Below, piece after piece: positions 18,966-27,379 of a DNA stretch of 27,739 nucleotides. Each line of letters opens with the position of its first letter. The stretch's first letter is position 1. The notes under the pieces are model-generated. The model searched no databases, was not told the DNA's origin, and worked only from the letters and a program-made list of their open reading frames with translations. The DNA is taken from NCBI GenBank assembly GCA_003693705.1, contig RBZT01000353.1, positions 1-27,739 of the forward strand, read 5' to 3'. Position numbers and translations under genes: made by a program. The stretch comes from Polymyxa betae (Eukaryota > Endomyxa > Phytomyxea > Plasmodiophorida > Plasmodiophoridae).

Positions 18966-19115
18966 GGTCATCGTCTTCGTCTCCGCCGCCTCCGTTGTAT
19001 CCGTCTCACCCGTCTTCTCCGCCGTCTCTGTCGTCTCCGCCTCCTCTGACGTCTCCGTTCTCTCCGTCGCCCCCACCACCGCTGCCATCTCCGTCTCTCT
19101 CCGTCGTCCCTATCG
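18966..19115. repeat. CGTCTC/CGCCGCC simple repeat tract inside Pol
   Basis: Pyrimidine-rich on plus, built from CGTCTCCG and CGCCTCC units; on minus it adds a run of Arg codons to the end of the Gag-protease frame. Adjoins the TGTAC minisatellite. Confidence 0.8.
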
Positions 19116-21298
19116 TCTACCGCTCTACAATAAACAGAATTACTTGACCGTTCGTAACAACGCCACCCTTGGACTTGCTGATCTACAACGGGTTGGATGG
19201 CCTGGGCGATGGGATACTGGCGACGGTACACTGGTTCATGGTCACCTGTATTGAGCTCGAAGACAGCTTCAGGTAGCGTGCAAAGGCTATTCTTGGGGAT
19301 GGCTTGATTGCGGTCGAGAGCGGCCTGCAAGCTTGGATCGCTGATCAGAGGATTCGGAGTGCCACTATCAACATCGAATCGCGGAAGGTGAGAGTCTTCC
19401 TCGGCATCGGGCGGCAGCTGCAATGCAGCTGGCAGACAGAGACCAGTTATAGCGATCCCGAGCACGCGCTGCAAATCCCGGCCAATGATGACGGAGATCC
19501 GAGACGGCGGTTCCCCGATGTCGAACATATAGCTGAACGACTTGTCTCCATATCGGGCCGGTACAACTGCCTTGCCCGGCCGCCGCACGAACCGGCCTTT
19601 AGCGCCCAACGAGATCATTTCGCCCGGGGCTGCATCTTGGTAAGAGCTTCGCACAGAATCCGAGAATTGCTGAAAGAGAGCTTTGTCAATAGTCGAATGG
19701 GAAGCACCAGTATCCACATATCCATCAACTTCGATACCGTCGAGGAGTATAGGCGTAAAGATGGCGGTTGAGTAGTCGACGCGAGCCGTACTGGTCACGG
19801 GCAGCGACGAGCTCCGTCCACCAGTCGAGGCAGATTCGTTGCTGTGAGTGCAGGCCGACGATGAGAAGAGCTGATCATAGCCTTCGACAGTCTTGACCTC
19901 CGCGGGCCAATCAGAGCTCGGATCCATCTGATCGACGTGATGGTTGGCTGCAGCCGCGGTCGTCCGATTTTGGGCCGCTGCTGGTAGTGGATTTGGGCAG
20001 AGCGACGCTATGTGGCCCATTGCATGGCAGCGATGGCACTTAACATTGGCTAACATAGATCTGGAAGCATTCGTACCTTTTGACTGAGTCATGGAGGTTG
20101 CAGAAGTCGTGGATGAGGATGGTTGAGCTTTTGAAGACGTGTTATCAGCCGTCTTGGGAGCCAAGGCTCGGCATTCGGCGGTAGAATGGCCACCCTGACC
20201 ATAAAGTTCGCACTGCTTCTGTTCGCGGCGCTTGATTTGAGACGCTTTGGAGGATAAGGAAGTTTGGTTAGTCGCAGACGACCCCGCCTGCGGTTGGCGT
20301 GAACGAGCAGATCGTTCAGCGGAACAGTACAACATGAGCTGTGATATGATCTTTCGGACAGTGTCAACACGATCCGGAGAACTGGCCTTAATACAGTTCA
20401 ACCAGTGTACAGCCATCTTGGGAAGATGCGACGTAAACAGGGCTGTAAACTCGCCGACCTTGTCTGGCTTACGACGAGCCCGCCTCATAGCCGTTAGATA
20501 TCGGTCACCGAAGGCCAGAAGATCTTCGCCCTGATTACGATGGCATTGAACAAGAGCTTGTTCATAAAGGTGCGGCACGTCGTCATCGACGAAGTGTTGG
20601 ATGAAACTGGTGCGGATCTCCTCCCACGGAAGACCCCTCCCAACCAGGTTTTCGCTGACCCAATCTCCCTCGGCCGTATCGCAGCAGGCCGCGAGAGCTT
20701 CCGGATACATTGAAACCGGATAGTTGTCAGCTCGAAGTCGTCGAACGAACTCTGAAAATAAATCGTCGACAGCGCCAGGCTCCTGAGCACTGGGGCGCTT
20801 GAATCGTGGCAGACCCGACGGGAGCCTTGCCGAGTACGACGGCGTCGACGGCGCCGCCGTCGTCATAACGGTGACAGGCTGAGGAACGACAGGAGAAGTC
20901 GATATCGCTTGCGGTTCCGGCAAGTGGGAAAGTACGGCTTCCTGCGATGGACGTGGCCGTTTCAGAAACGCCAACGACCGTTCAGTTGCTGTAATTCGCT
21001 CTTGAGCGGCAGCGACTCGTTCAGCCAGCGCCCGAACCTGGGTGTCGAATGCAGTCTTGGCTGTTCTTGACATCGATTCCGTGTCCGTCTGGAGCAGCTC
21101 GTCTTGTTCAGCCTCCAAACTCAGCAGAGCGTCTTCTTCGCGCTCGAGACGACTCTCGATCTGGGCGATGAGTTGAGATCTGCGATGCGATCGTTCCACA
21201 GGGGCGGGTATGTCGATGCCTGCCTGATCCTGGGACCCAGATTGACGGCGTTCGTTTTCAGGCGGGGCCTGTGTGCCGTCTTCTCCCGAATTGCTCAT
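18968..21298 (-). pseudogene. Retrotransposon Gag-protease polyprotein
   Basis: 776 codons from ATG 21298. Order: Glu-rich coiled coil (about 40-115), Pro-rich linker, Gag capsid-like helical domain (about 175-315), a degenerate knuckle (C-x2-Y-x4-H-x4-C at about 361-375, Tyr for Cys), a complete CCHC knuckle (CHRCHAMGHIASLC, about 418-431), then an aspartic protease with DTGAS (about 527). After residue about 690 it enters the start of reverse transcriptase (EPVYRRQYPIAQAIQPVVDQ) and then the simple-repeat Arg run. The leader between LTR and ATG is only 32 bp. Confidence 0.9.
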
Positions 21299-21330
21299 AG
21301 CAAGCGTGGATCGGGACTCGCTTGAAAAAA

Positions 21331-21661
21331 TGTGATGATAACTCTAATGGAAATCTGCAGACGGCGGTCAATCGGAATTGAACCACACTTTTATTTCCAA
21401 AAGAATAATAAACAAGGACACATAAACAGGACAGGTCAGGACAGGACAGGACAGGGGCTGCGCGAACGACGCTTAATAGAAGCGGCACTTGCGTACAGGA
21501 CGTGCTGGACCGCTGCTGGTCAAAGCAGCTGTCTTGGAAGGAGCGGCCTCCGGGCGGGTTGCGCCGGAGTAGCATCTTCATCTGTTTTGAGAGGCTGCGC
21601 CTCTCCGACTTCGTCAGGTAGGGTTTTAGGGATTAGGGTTTTGATGTCGTGTGTCACGACA
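21331..21661 (-). repeat. Right LTR (5' LTR of the element)
   Basis: 331 bp, TGTGATGAT to CACGACA. Against the left copy it carries a 23-bp insert with a GAGAGGC...GCCTCTC foldback and a longer telomere-like stretch. As the 5' LTR it should hold the promoter. Confidence 0.92.
21621..21642 (+). repeat. Telomere-like stretch within the right LTR
   Basis: GGGTTTTAGGGATTAGGGTT, three imperfect units where the left LTR has two. Confidence 0.7.
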
Positions 21662-22060
21662 CATTGGTAACTGTACATTCACTGTTTTTCAAGAATATGT
21701 TCAAGAATGGCTCAGAGTGGGCCGAAACCCATCCTGGGCATAGTAGCCTCCAGAAGGTCATCATCAAAGACGAAAATCTCGATTTCGTCTGATTCTCGAC
21801 TAGATTTATGAAGATCGTGGTCGAGATTTCAGTGTCAATGCTTTAATGCAGATATTGATAACTTGCGATCGGTATCAGTGTCCAGGGCATCGTATCAGTT
21901 GCCAAAGTCTTGCTCAGATGCATCCCAATAGTTTTGATCTTCTCCGAGTTGTCTTTGAATCTCGTCTTCACGTAGCATTTTGCTGTAAGTTTGCCGCTTG
22001 GGCCATTCGTCAACCTAATTTTTATGAATCAATGATGTACGGGACAGCTATAGCTTCTCG

Positions 22061-22091
22061 GTGATACTGGAATTCTGACTATGGTCCTTAG
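22061..22091 (+). other. Intron of the BTB pseudogene, 31 bp
   Basis: GTGATACT at the start and CCTTAG at the end; phase fits the downstream exon. Among the shortest of spliceosomal introns if once functional; it may have shrunk in the pseudogene. Confidence 0.6.
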
Positions 22092-22171
22092 AAATCTGAA
22101 TGGGGAATGCAAATGGTTGCTTTTTATCTATCAGCTGCGATCTATCTATCAATCAAGCGATTGCAATGGCT

Positions 22172-22177
22172 GTAGGG
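22172..22177 (+). repeat. Target-site duplication of the DNA transposon, left
   Basis: GTAGGG, repeated at 24703-24708. With one copy removed the BTB exon reads CNGC then REYFAQSVG in frame. Confidence 0.7.
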
Positions 22178-22264
22178 TACGGAATGCGAGAACCGCCATA
22201 TTGCGACACGCATTATTTTTTTTTTGCGTGTCAATTTTTTTTCGTCTGATTATCTCGTCGTCGT
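22178..22264 (+). repeat. Terminal inverted repeat, left
   Basis: Starts TACGGAATGCGAGAACC and ends CTCGTCGTCGTT. Pairs with the reverse complement of 24611-24702 with few mismatches and a small indel in a T-run. Within it GACACGC and GCGTGTC form a hairpin around a T-rich loop. Confidence 0.88.
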
Positions 22265-22335
22265 TGTGCTTAGCGATACACTTGCATCTGAATATCTCAC
22301 CGTCTCGGGAGACGCCATCTGCCCCTTAGCTCTCA

Positions 22336-22578
22336 ATGCCGACACAGCAGCTCTTTGGCTTCGTCCAGCATCAACTTGAAGCTGGTCAGAGCAACGAAGA
22401 GATCGTGGAAAGCCTTAGAATACACTATAGCACAGATATCTCTATCCGAACCCTACAGCGATGGATAAAAACGCATGGATTTGATCGACCAATTTATTGT
22501 TCGGCTTTTGGGAGAAGCTCTGTGAGAACTTTAAGATTCAAACTGAAGTTTATTGATATTGTTAGGGTTTTTTGTTAA
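22336..22578 (+). pseudogene. N-terminal fragment of an IS3EU-like transposase
   Basis: 80 codons from ATG 22336. Residues about 11-50 read QHQLEAGQSNEEIVESLR and ISIRTLQRWIKTHGF, a helix-turn-helix of the form seen before the integrase core in eukaryotic IS3EU-type transposases. Homologous-looking sequence ends at about residue 52; the frame stops just after a telomere-like motif (22562-22569). The catalytic part is missing on either strand. Confidence 0.6.
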
Positions 22579-24505
22579 ATTAAATTTTGTTTTTCTGGCT
22601 TTGATCTTTGCGTGCGTCTCTAGCCATCGCACGTTTACGGCGCTTCGATAATGGATTGTTAAGTGTGTTGTCGTAGCGAGAGGCTCAGAGCGTTTGCGTT
22701 TGCGTTTAACTGAGGAGGACTGATCCTGAATATTGGATTTCAAACTGGCAGCAATGTCAACTGTGACACCTGGCGGTCCGTCTGGCTGTCCTGGTTTCAT
22801 AATATCGTTTGCTGCGTCAATTTCATCGCTCTCAGATCCATTCCCCTTTGAGAGTGAGTCTTCCTCCTCATAACATTGCCGGGGTTGGGATAACTGATTG
22901 AATTGAATGTGAACTTCTTCCTATCAAGACGACCGACACCTTTTGTGAACTTCTGTCACATAAATATATGCAAGCAGATTAGTGTATTGCAAATCGCGTA
23001 CATCTTCGCTGCCACAAACGTTGTTCTGGTTTTGATCCGAAAAAGTGATATGAGCACTGATGGCCGGTTTGACGAGATACTCAGCAGTTGGCAGATCAGA
23101 TTGCATTGATGCTGTTGAAAGAATTTCGTAATCGATGAGGCCCCCAGGTTGCCGCATCCGAATCTGGTGTCAGGATCCTCAACTGTTACAATTTCCACAT
23201 CAGTGAACTGACCCCATATAAGACCATGCATTTCTGATTGGATCGAACATACGTTCAATGAGCAAATGCAATGGCTGTCAAACGGTCCTTTTTCATTCGT
23301 TCCCCTGTGCACAGCTCGATGGGGACGATTTCTCCGGTATTTCCAACATATTTGTCGAAGCGTCGGCTTTTGATCTGTTTCTCCACCAACCAGATCAAAC
23401 CTTTCTGCGCCATCATGCTGAGCTGTGAGCTAGTCGAATGGAGAATGTCGATCGTTTCAGGAAGAAGCTCAACAATTACACACTCGCAGAATGAAATGTG
23501 GTAATCTTTGGGAAGATTTGAATTGAATTCCTCGGAAACAGCGCTGCAGAGTGCAGCCATTTGGACGGCCCTGCAATTTAAAGCCAATCGATCATCAGGA
23601 GAATCCGTTGCGACTTTAAAAAACCACAGAGGATTGTTTGAAAACATATGGAAACAATGCATTTCTGTAAACAGTTTTGAATTGTCCATCAGATATCGAA
23701 TCCTCCATATTTGGAACATCAAAGTCTTTCAGAAAACATTCGGTCCAATGCTTAGCAACCAGATCAAATCGGTGGAGTATCGCCACTGATTGATGAGTGA
23801 CCGCCACATCGGCTTTCGCCAGATCATAAATTTCCTGGAATTTCAGAGAAGTCGTATCACCGAATGCTGGGCATGATAAAAGCGAAAATGAGAATTCGTT
23901 CCCTTTATTTGATTGCGTAATTGGAAGAAGGTTAGTGATAGTGTTTCCCTCTGTAGTATCAGCGTAGACGTCAGTTCTTGAGACATCGTTAAAGTCATTT
24001 TCTGATAAATAATGATTATCTGATGCAGATTCGTCTCTCTCTTGCCGGACAAGCCATAAACTTTTCTTGCCGCCCTTGCCAAGGTTAAAAGGAAACTCGG
24101 CAAAAGGAATCCCTTCGACGATTAAAGCACGTCAGCAGTTGCAAGCAAATAATCAGCAATCTTGTATTTTGGGTATGGAAACAGCAATTTTTGTAGGCCT
24201 ATCACTACAGTATCATACGACGAGTCTAGCATAAAGACGACATTAACCGGGGCTCCTTTAGGAAGTTTCATCGGTTTAAGGTCAACAGGGTGCATCCCGC
24301 TGGGAATGCAGTGACGATAATTTTGGACAGAGCTGGATTGATCGTCGTAGCAGGGTGTCCGAAACCTCGGCGTTTTTCTGCATCGATCTTGGAACCAGCC
24401 AGTTGTATCAGCTGTTCTTTGATCGTCTGCTGGATCAAAGATTGGCTGGAGGGGCAATCGGTCCCACACTGCCCGTCCGGCTTCCCAGATCGTAGACATT
24501 ACATC
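22531..24505 (-). pseudogene. Unrecognised gene remnant inside the DNA transposon
   Basis: Several overlapping minus frames are protein-like and follow one another with small frame changes. In order: IKEQLIQLAGSKIDAEKRRG (about 24380-24440), PVNVVFMLDSSYDTVVIGLQ (about 24190-24250), GIPFAEFPFNLGKGGKKSLW (about 24050-24115), an acidic stretch, LKFQEIYDLAKADVAVT (about 23800-23850), VAILHRFDLVAKHWTECFL, and ALNCRAVQMAALCSAVSEEF (about 23520-23590). A weaker part ends in a basic VKRKRKRSEPL (about 22700). The total would exceed 550 residues. I recognise no family. It may be a captured host gene or a second element protein; introns could explain some frame changes. Confidence 0.4.
22562..22569 (+). 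repeat. Telomere-like octamer after the transposase fragment
   Basis: TTAGGGTT, followed by a T run, where the transposase frame ends and the minus-strand gene begins. Confidence 0.65.
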
Positions 24506-24610
24506 GCAATGTCGACGCCGAATTGATAAGACGTGATATGGTGCGGGGTAAAGCTCGGCGCGAGCAAAATAGCCTCCTGTAGGGTCTACTACGACGACGA
24601 AATCACCCTA

Positions 24611-24702
24611 ACGACGACGAGATAATCAGACGATAAAAAATTAAGTGACACGCAAAAAAAAAAATAATGCGTGTCGCAATATGGTGGTTCTCGCATTCCC
24701 TA
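24611..24702 (-). repeat. Terminal inverted repeat, right
   Basis: Reverse complement begins TAGGGAATGCGAGAACC. See the left copy. Confidence 0.88.
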
Positions 24703-24854
24703 GTAGGGAGTACTTTGCCCAAAGTGTGGGAGATCCCACGTGGAATGGAACTATTGGAGCCGGGCTTTGCAATTCCTGCTGGACCGAGCGGCCTACTTAT
24801 CATGTTTACCAACCAGCACTCACCGCTTTATTCCCTCTCAAATTTTCAGTCTAA
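24703..24854 (+). pseudogene. BTB gene copy 4, 3' end
   Basis: Begins with target copy GTAGGG. Continues exon 2 as REYFAQSVGDPTWNG, GLCNSCW and a hydrophobic end, stop TAA at 24854. Together with the 5' side it carries CNGC, PTW and CNSC, the family's C-terminal Cys module, complete here. Confidence 0.75.
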
Positions 24855-25537
24855 AGACATATTGTTTCACATTTTTTGTATAAATCTCGACGTTTCCATC
24901 TGTCAAGGTGGTAAAATTTGCTGGACGAGGCCCCGCGGTTGGTGCAGGAGGCTCCGCATTAAAACAATACATCTTTAGGAAGTGATTCGGCCATCCTCTG
25001 TACTTGGCTAATAGCGCACAGGCTCGCAGAGCGGAGAAACCCTATACCCTATAGGCCAATACTAGACACTATAGAATGTGATTTTGTGTTGAACTTTCTT
25101 AATTGGTAATTGGGCATGAATCGGTATTCTGAAGTTTTGCTGCTGCTATGCCTGACAAGGACCTTTGCGGACGCCACCACGGTGTAGTACCGTCGAAGAA
25201 CTTGTCGGAGACGAAGTTAACGGACCATGAAGTTTTGGTGGCGTCGACAGGCAGTCTACATCCAACATTCACATTATTAATCATTCATGTATTACACCCT
25301 GAAGGCTGAAAACGCCAAAACTCAAGAAAAAAATCAAAAACCTGATTAGCATTAGCATATTCTTATCACCCAGAAGTACTGTAGAAAAATTGTATTTCGA
25401 ATAATCTCGAGCTAAGGGCTAAAGATCCCGCATGCGTTGTATTCGAATCACGCATCAAAATCACGAAGCCGCTGTGGTTGCTCTAAGGCAGCTTCCCAGC
25501 ACGGAGTTACACTGCATCCGAGACATTCCGGACCTCT
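24855..25537. other. Intergenic, no gene recognised
   Basis: Contains the inverted copy of the repeat at 6478 (25070-25142) and a degenerate telomere-like stretch (25039-25058, AAACCCTATACCCTATAGG). Confidence 0.5.
25070..25142 (-). repeat. Dispersed repeat, inverted copy of 6478-6575
   Basis: On minus reads CCTTGTCAGGCATAGCAGC through ACAAAATCAC and CTATAGTGT. Confidence 0.5.
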
Positions 25538-25789
25538 GTGTTATTATCTATCAAATTGCATTGGAATCATCTGCTCCCAGCATTACTGCATCTCCCAGCC
25601 GATCTTGTGATGAAAATTAGTCGAACGTTTGTCACGCAGCTTCTATCCCTTCAATCAGTTCGTCATCTGTATAATCGTGTTGTCAGAATGAAGCCCAGTA
25701 CGACGGTGTTTGAATGTGAACAATCACTACGCAACCCTAATCTTTGGCGCAGCCTCAAAGTACTCTTCTCAATGATTCATTTCCAGTAA
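25538..25789 (+). pseudogene. F-box-like fragment
   Basis: The frame includes LPADLVMKISRTF and LLSLQSVRHLYNRV, which fit the F-box pattern (LPxEL, I, then a Leu/Val/Trp-like second half). There is no ATG and no substrate domain, and a telomere-like AACCCTAA (25733) lies in the frame near its end. An F-box would be a Skp1-binding ubiquitin-ligase subunit; this is weak evidence. Confidence 0.3.
25733..25740 (-). repeat. Telomere-like octamer
   Basis: Exact AACCCTAA. Confidence 0.55.
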
Positions 25790-25806
25790 CGAAATGTGTA
25801 TAGAGT

Positions 25807-25968
25807 TCGCTGTCGAAGGACGAAGCCGATCACGCGAGCGTCGTTGGGATGGGTGCCGGTTGGTTGGCAGGGACGCCTTTGGCGGGGTCATACCTGGGCC
25901 AATACGTGGACGTGTAGTGGTCGGGCGTGAAACGGTTCGGGTGGTTCGCGGAAACAGACGGTGGTGTA
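25807..25968 (+). pseudogene. Possible transporter (MFS-like) fragment
   Basis: One frame reads SLSKDEADHASVVGMGAGWL then AGTPLAGSYLGQYVDV before a TAG at 25915. A Gly-rich helix with GTPLAG recalls the GxPIAG helix of monocarboxylate-type MFS transporters. Only about 37 residues are convincing. Confidence 0.25.
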
Positions 25969-26605
25969 TGATGGAGTAAAGGACGCGACTATGGACCCAT
26001 TGACAGATTCGGATTCCAGATGGCCGCAAATATGGAAATGCTGAACGGGAGAGGGTCCGGTAATGATCATCACAACGGAGATGCATTAATGAATGTCACC
26101 GTGAAAAAAGAGGCGAAAATGGTCAACAAACTGCTGCCAAGTGCCGATATTCATCGAATATTTTGAGACTCTGCGTATTATCGCTTGGCTTGTTTTCCAA
26201 CATTATTTTTGTGGTAGCCGCAATCGGCTATCGCTAATTTTAGACAGCAAAAAGTTGAAAAATTTTCAACGTGTTTTCTTTTTTGTTCGTATTTGAGATC
26301 TCTAATAAGTTTTAACTTTCATTTTTAGAGCATTTGATCGACATCAGCTAATGACGACATGTGATGAGTTACGGCGACAATATTATAGTAGATTGTGAGC
26401 GATCCAATCCCGCATTCTTTGTTTCGATTCCATTTTATTGATGTCTCCATTGTAAAGAAGCCAGAACAATGTTCAGCCGAAGCATCGAGTATATGGGGTA
26501 TGCGATTCTTGGCTGGATTTTTTCTTCGAATAAACGCAATCGCGAGTTTGTCTCATTGAAATTGATGGACTGGTGATAATATCAGAGAATTGGTAAAAAG
26601 GGGAA
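25969..26605. other. Intergenic, no gene recognised
   Basis: AT-rich. TAGCCG-CAAT-CGGCTA at 26215-26230 is a short inverted repeat; nothing else stands out. Confidence 0.5.
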
Positions 26606-27223
26606 CTAAAATCCTCCACGTCCCCAATGTGGTGGGAGAAAATACATCAGAAACTTCTCAATACTTTTCGATCCAAATCTGATTAGATGATCTCGTAGGC
26701 CGCTTTTCGATTTGATCTGCCTGATCTGCAATCGCTGAATCCTCGCCAATGTTCTTCCGAGATGATATCTCTGACAAAACTGCGAAACCTCCTCGAGATC
26801 GACGCTCTTCAGCGACGCGATACAAAGGCGATCATCGCATCGACGAACGACGGACGGCGTCAGCAGGAAATCCGCAATCACGGCAACCGCACACAGATCA
26901 TCGGGCCGGTACGCCGTCAGGTGACGGCGGTCGTGCAGGACCTCGAGGAACATCTCGAACCAGAACGCATCGGATCCATCGGTGACGAACCCCGCCGGAA
27001 TTCGTATCGACGGCAGGTCGACGCCGACGCAGCCGTCGCTCGTCGACCACTGCAAAGCGGCCGCGAAATAGGCGCTGGCCGGGACCAGTACGTCCCGTTG
27101 GCAATGGTAACGTTTCTGGTAGGCGATGACGTTGACGTCGTTGATGGTAGATTTGTGGAATTTTTTCATAGTGTGACAATCGTTCGTGGGGAAGGAGAGG
27201 GAGTATGACGGAAGGTGACTCAT
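26606..27223 (-). CDS. BTB/POZ-like protein, divergent
   Basis: 205 aa from ATG 27223 (second Met at residue 19 fits the BTB start better). BTB pattern: INDVNVIAYQKRYHCQRDVL, VPASAYFAAALQW, FWFEMFLEVLHDRRHLTAYR, LCAVAVIADFLLTPSVV, then a BACK-like VDLEEVSQFCQRYHLGRTLA. Unlike the other BTB genes here it has no visible intron, no EDGDV signature and no CxxC tail, so it belongs to a different subfamily. One open frame and no break, so it is probably functional. The inner half is GC-rich, like the 4188 gene. Confidence 0.7.
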   Translation of the reverse strand: MSHLPSYSLSFPTNDCHTMKKFHKSTINDVNVIAYQKRYHCQRDVLVPASAYFAAALQWSTSDGCVGVDLPSIRIPAGFVTDGSDAFWFEMFLEVLHDRRHLTAYRPDDLCAVAVIADFLLTPSVVRRCDDRLCIASLKSVDLEEVSQFCQRYHLGRTLARIQRLQIRQIKSKSGLRDHLIRFGSKSIEKFLMYFLPPHWGRGGF

Positions 27224-27379
27224 TGGGGACCCAGGGGTCCGATATCACCCCATCGGGCTGTCCGTGGATGGAATCATTCCTCCAGAATAAACGAGAACGA
27301 TGTTGATGGAAAGCCAGCGCACGGAAATGGGGCCGATTTCGCTGTGGTGAAGACTTCAGATTCAGGATTGTGTTTATAA

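Larger units (their letters stand above)
15864..21661 (-). mobile_element. Ty3/gypsy chromodomain LTR retrotransposon, degenerate
   Basis: 5,798 bp with two LTRs (297 and 331 bp; 5 substitutions plus 4 indels between them), TGT...ACA ends and 5-bp target copies. Coding is on minus: Gag with zinc knuckle, DTGA protease, reverse transcriptase, RNase H, D,D35E integrase, chromodomain. This order (integrase after RNase H, chromodomain last) is that of chromoviruses in the Metaviridae-type retrotransposons. A G-rich tract (GGGGGAGGG on minus) precedes the 3' LTR at 16161-16180, as expected of a polypurine tract. Pol is broken by tandem-repeat tracts in the N-terminal reverse transcriptase and by frame changes before RNase H and before the chromodomain. 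About 1.7% LTR substitution suggests a fairly recent insertion. Confidence 0.92.
21662..22177 (+). pseudogene. BTB gene copy 4, middle part, with intron
   Basis: Starts with target copy CATTG (21662-21666). Reads FFKNMFKNGSEWAET as in the intact BTB gene, then a frame change near 21785, a nonsense TAG at 21801 where the paralogs have Trp (DWIY), and an intact stretch LITCDRYQC...FESRLHVAFCCKFAAWAIRQ. A 31-bp intron (22061-22091, GTGATACT...TCCTTAG) is at the family position and restores frame to NGECKWLLFIYQL. Exon 2 breaks off at 22177, at a DNA transposon. Confidence 0.8.
22178..24702 (+). mobile_element. Inverted-repeat DNA transposon, IS3EU-like
   Basis: 2,525 bp bounded by inverted repeats of about 87-92 bp and 6-bp target copies. 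The left side encodes the start of a protein with a helix-turn-helix (ISIRTLQRWIKTHGF) like the N-terminus of eukaryotic IS3EU integrase-like transposases, which are reported to make 6-bp duplications. No DDE catalytic part is visible, so it is not autonomous. The remaining 2 kb holds an unrecognised, decayed gene on minus. It lies in the same BTB pseudogene as the LTR retrotransposon. Confidence 0.75.

Noticed and set aside
21299-21325. tRNA gene fragment (GAGTCCCGATCCACGC on minus looks like a T-arm)
   Set aside because: No acceptor, D or anticodon arm around it; it is the leader of the retrotransposon.
1939-21803. TAG read as Trp (it stands at Trp positions in the U-box copy 2 and in the BTB copy at 21801)
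   Set aside because: Both are in copies with other damage, a single G-to-A change turns TGG into TAG, and an intact gene (26606-27223) ends in TAG. Simple decay is enough.
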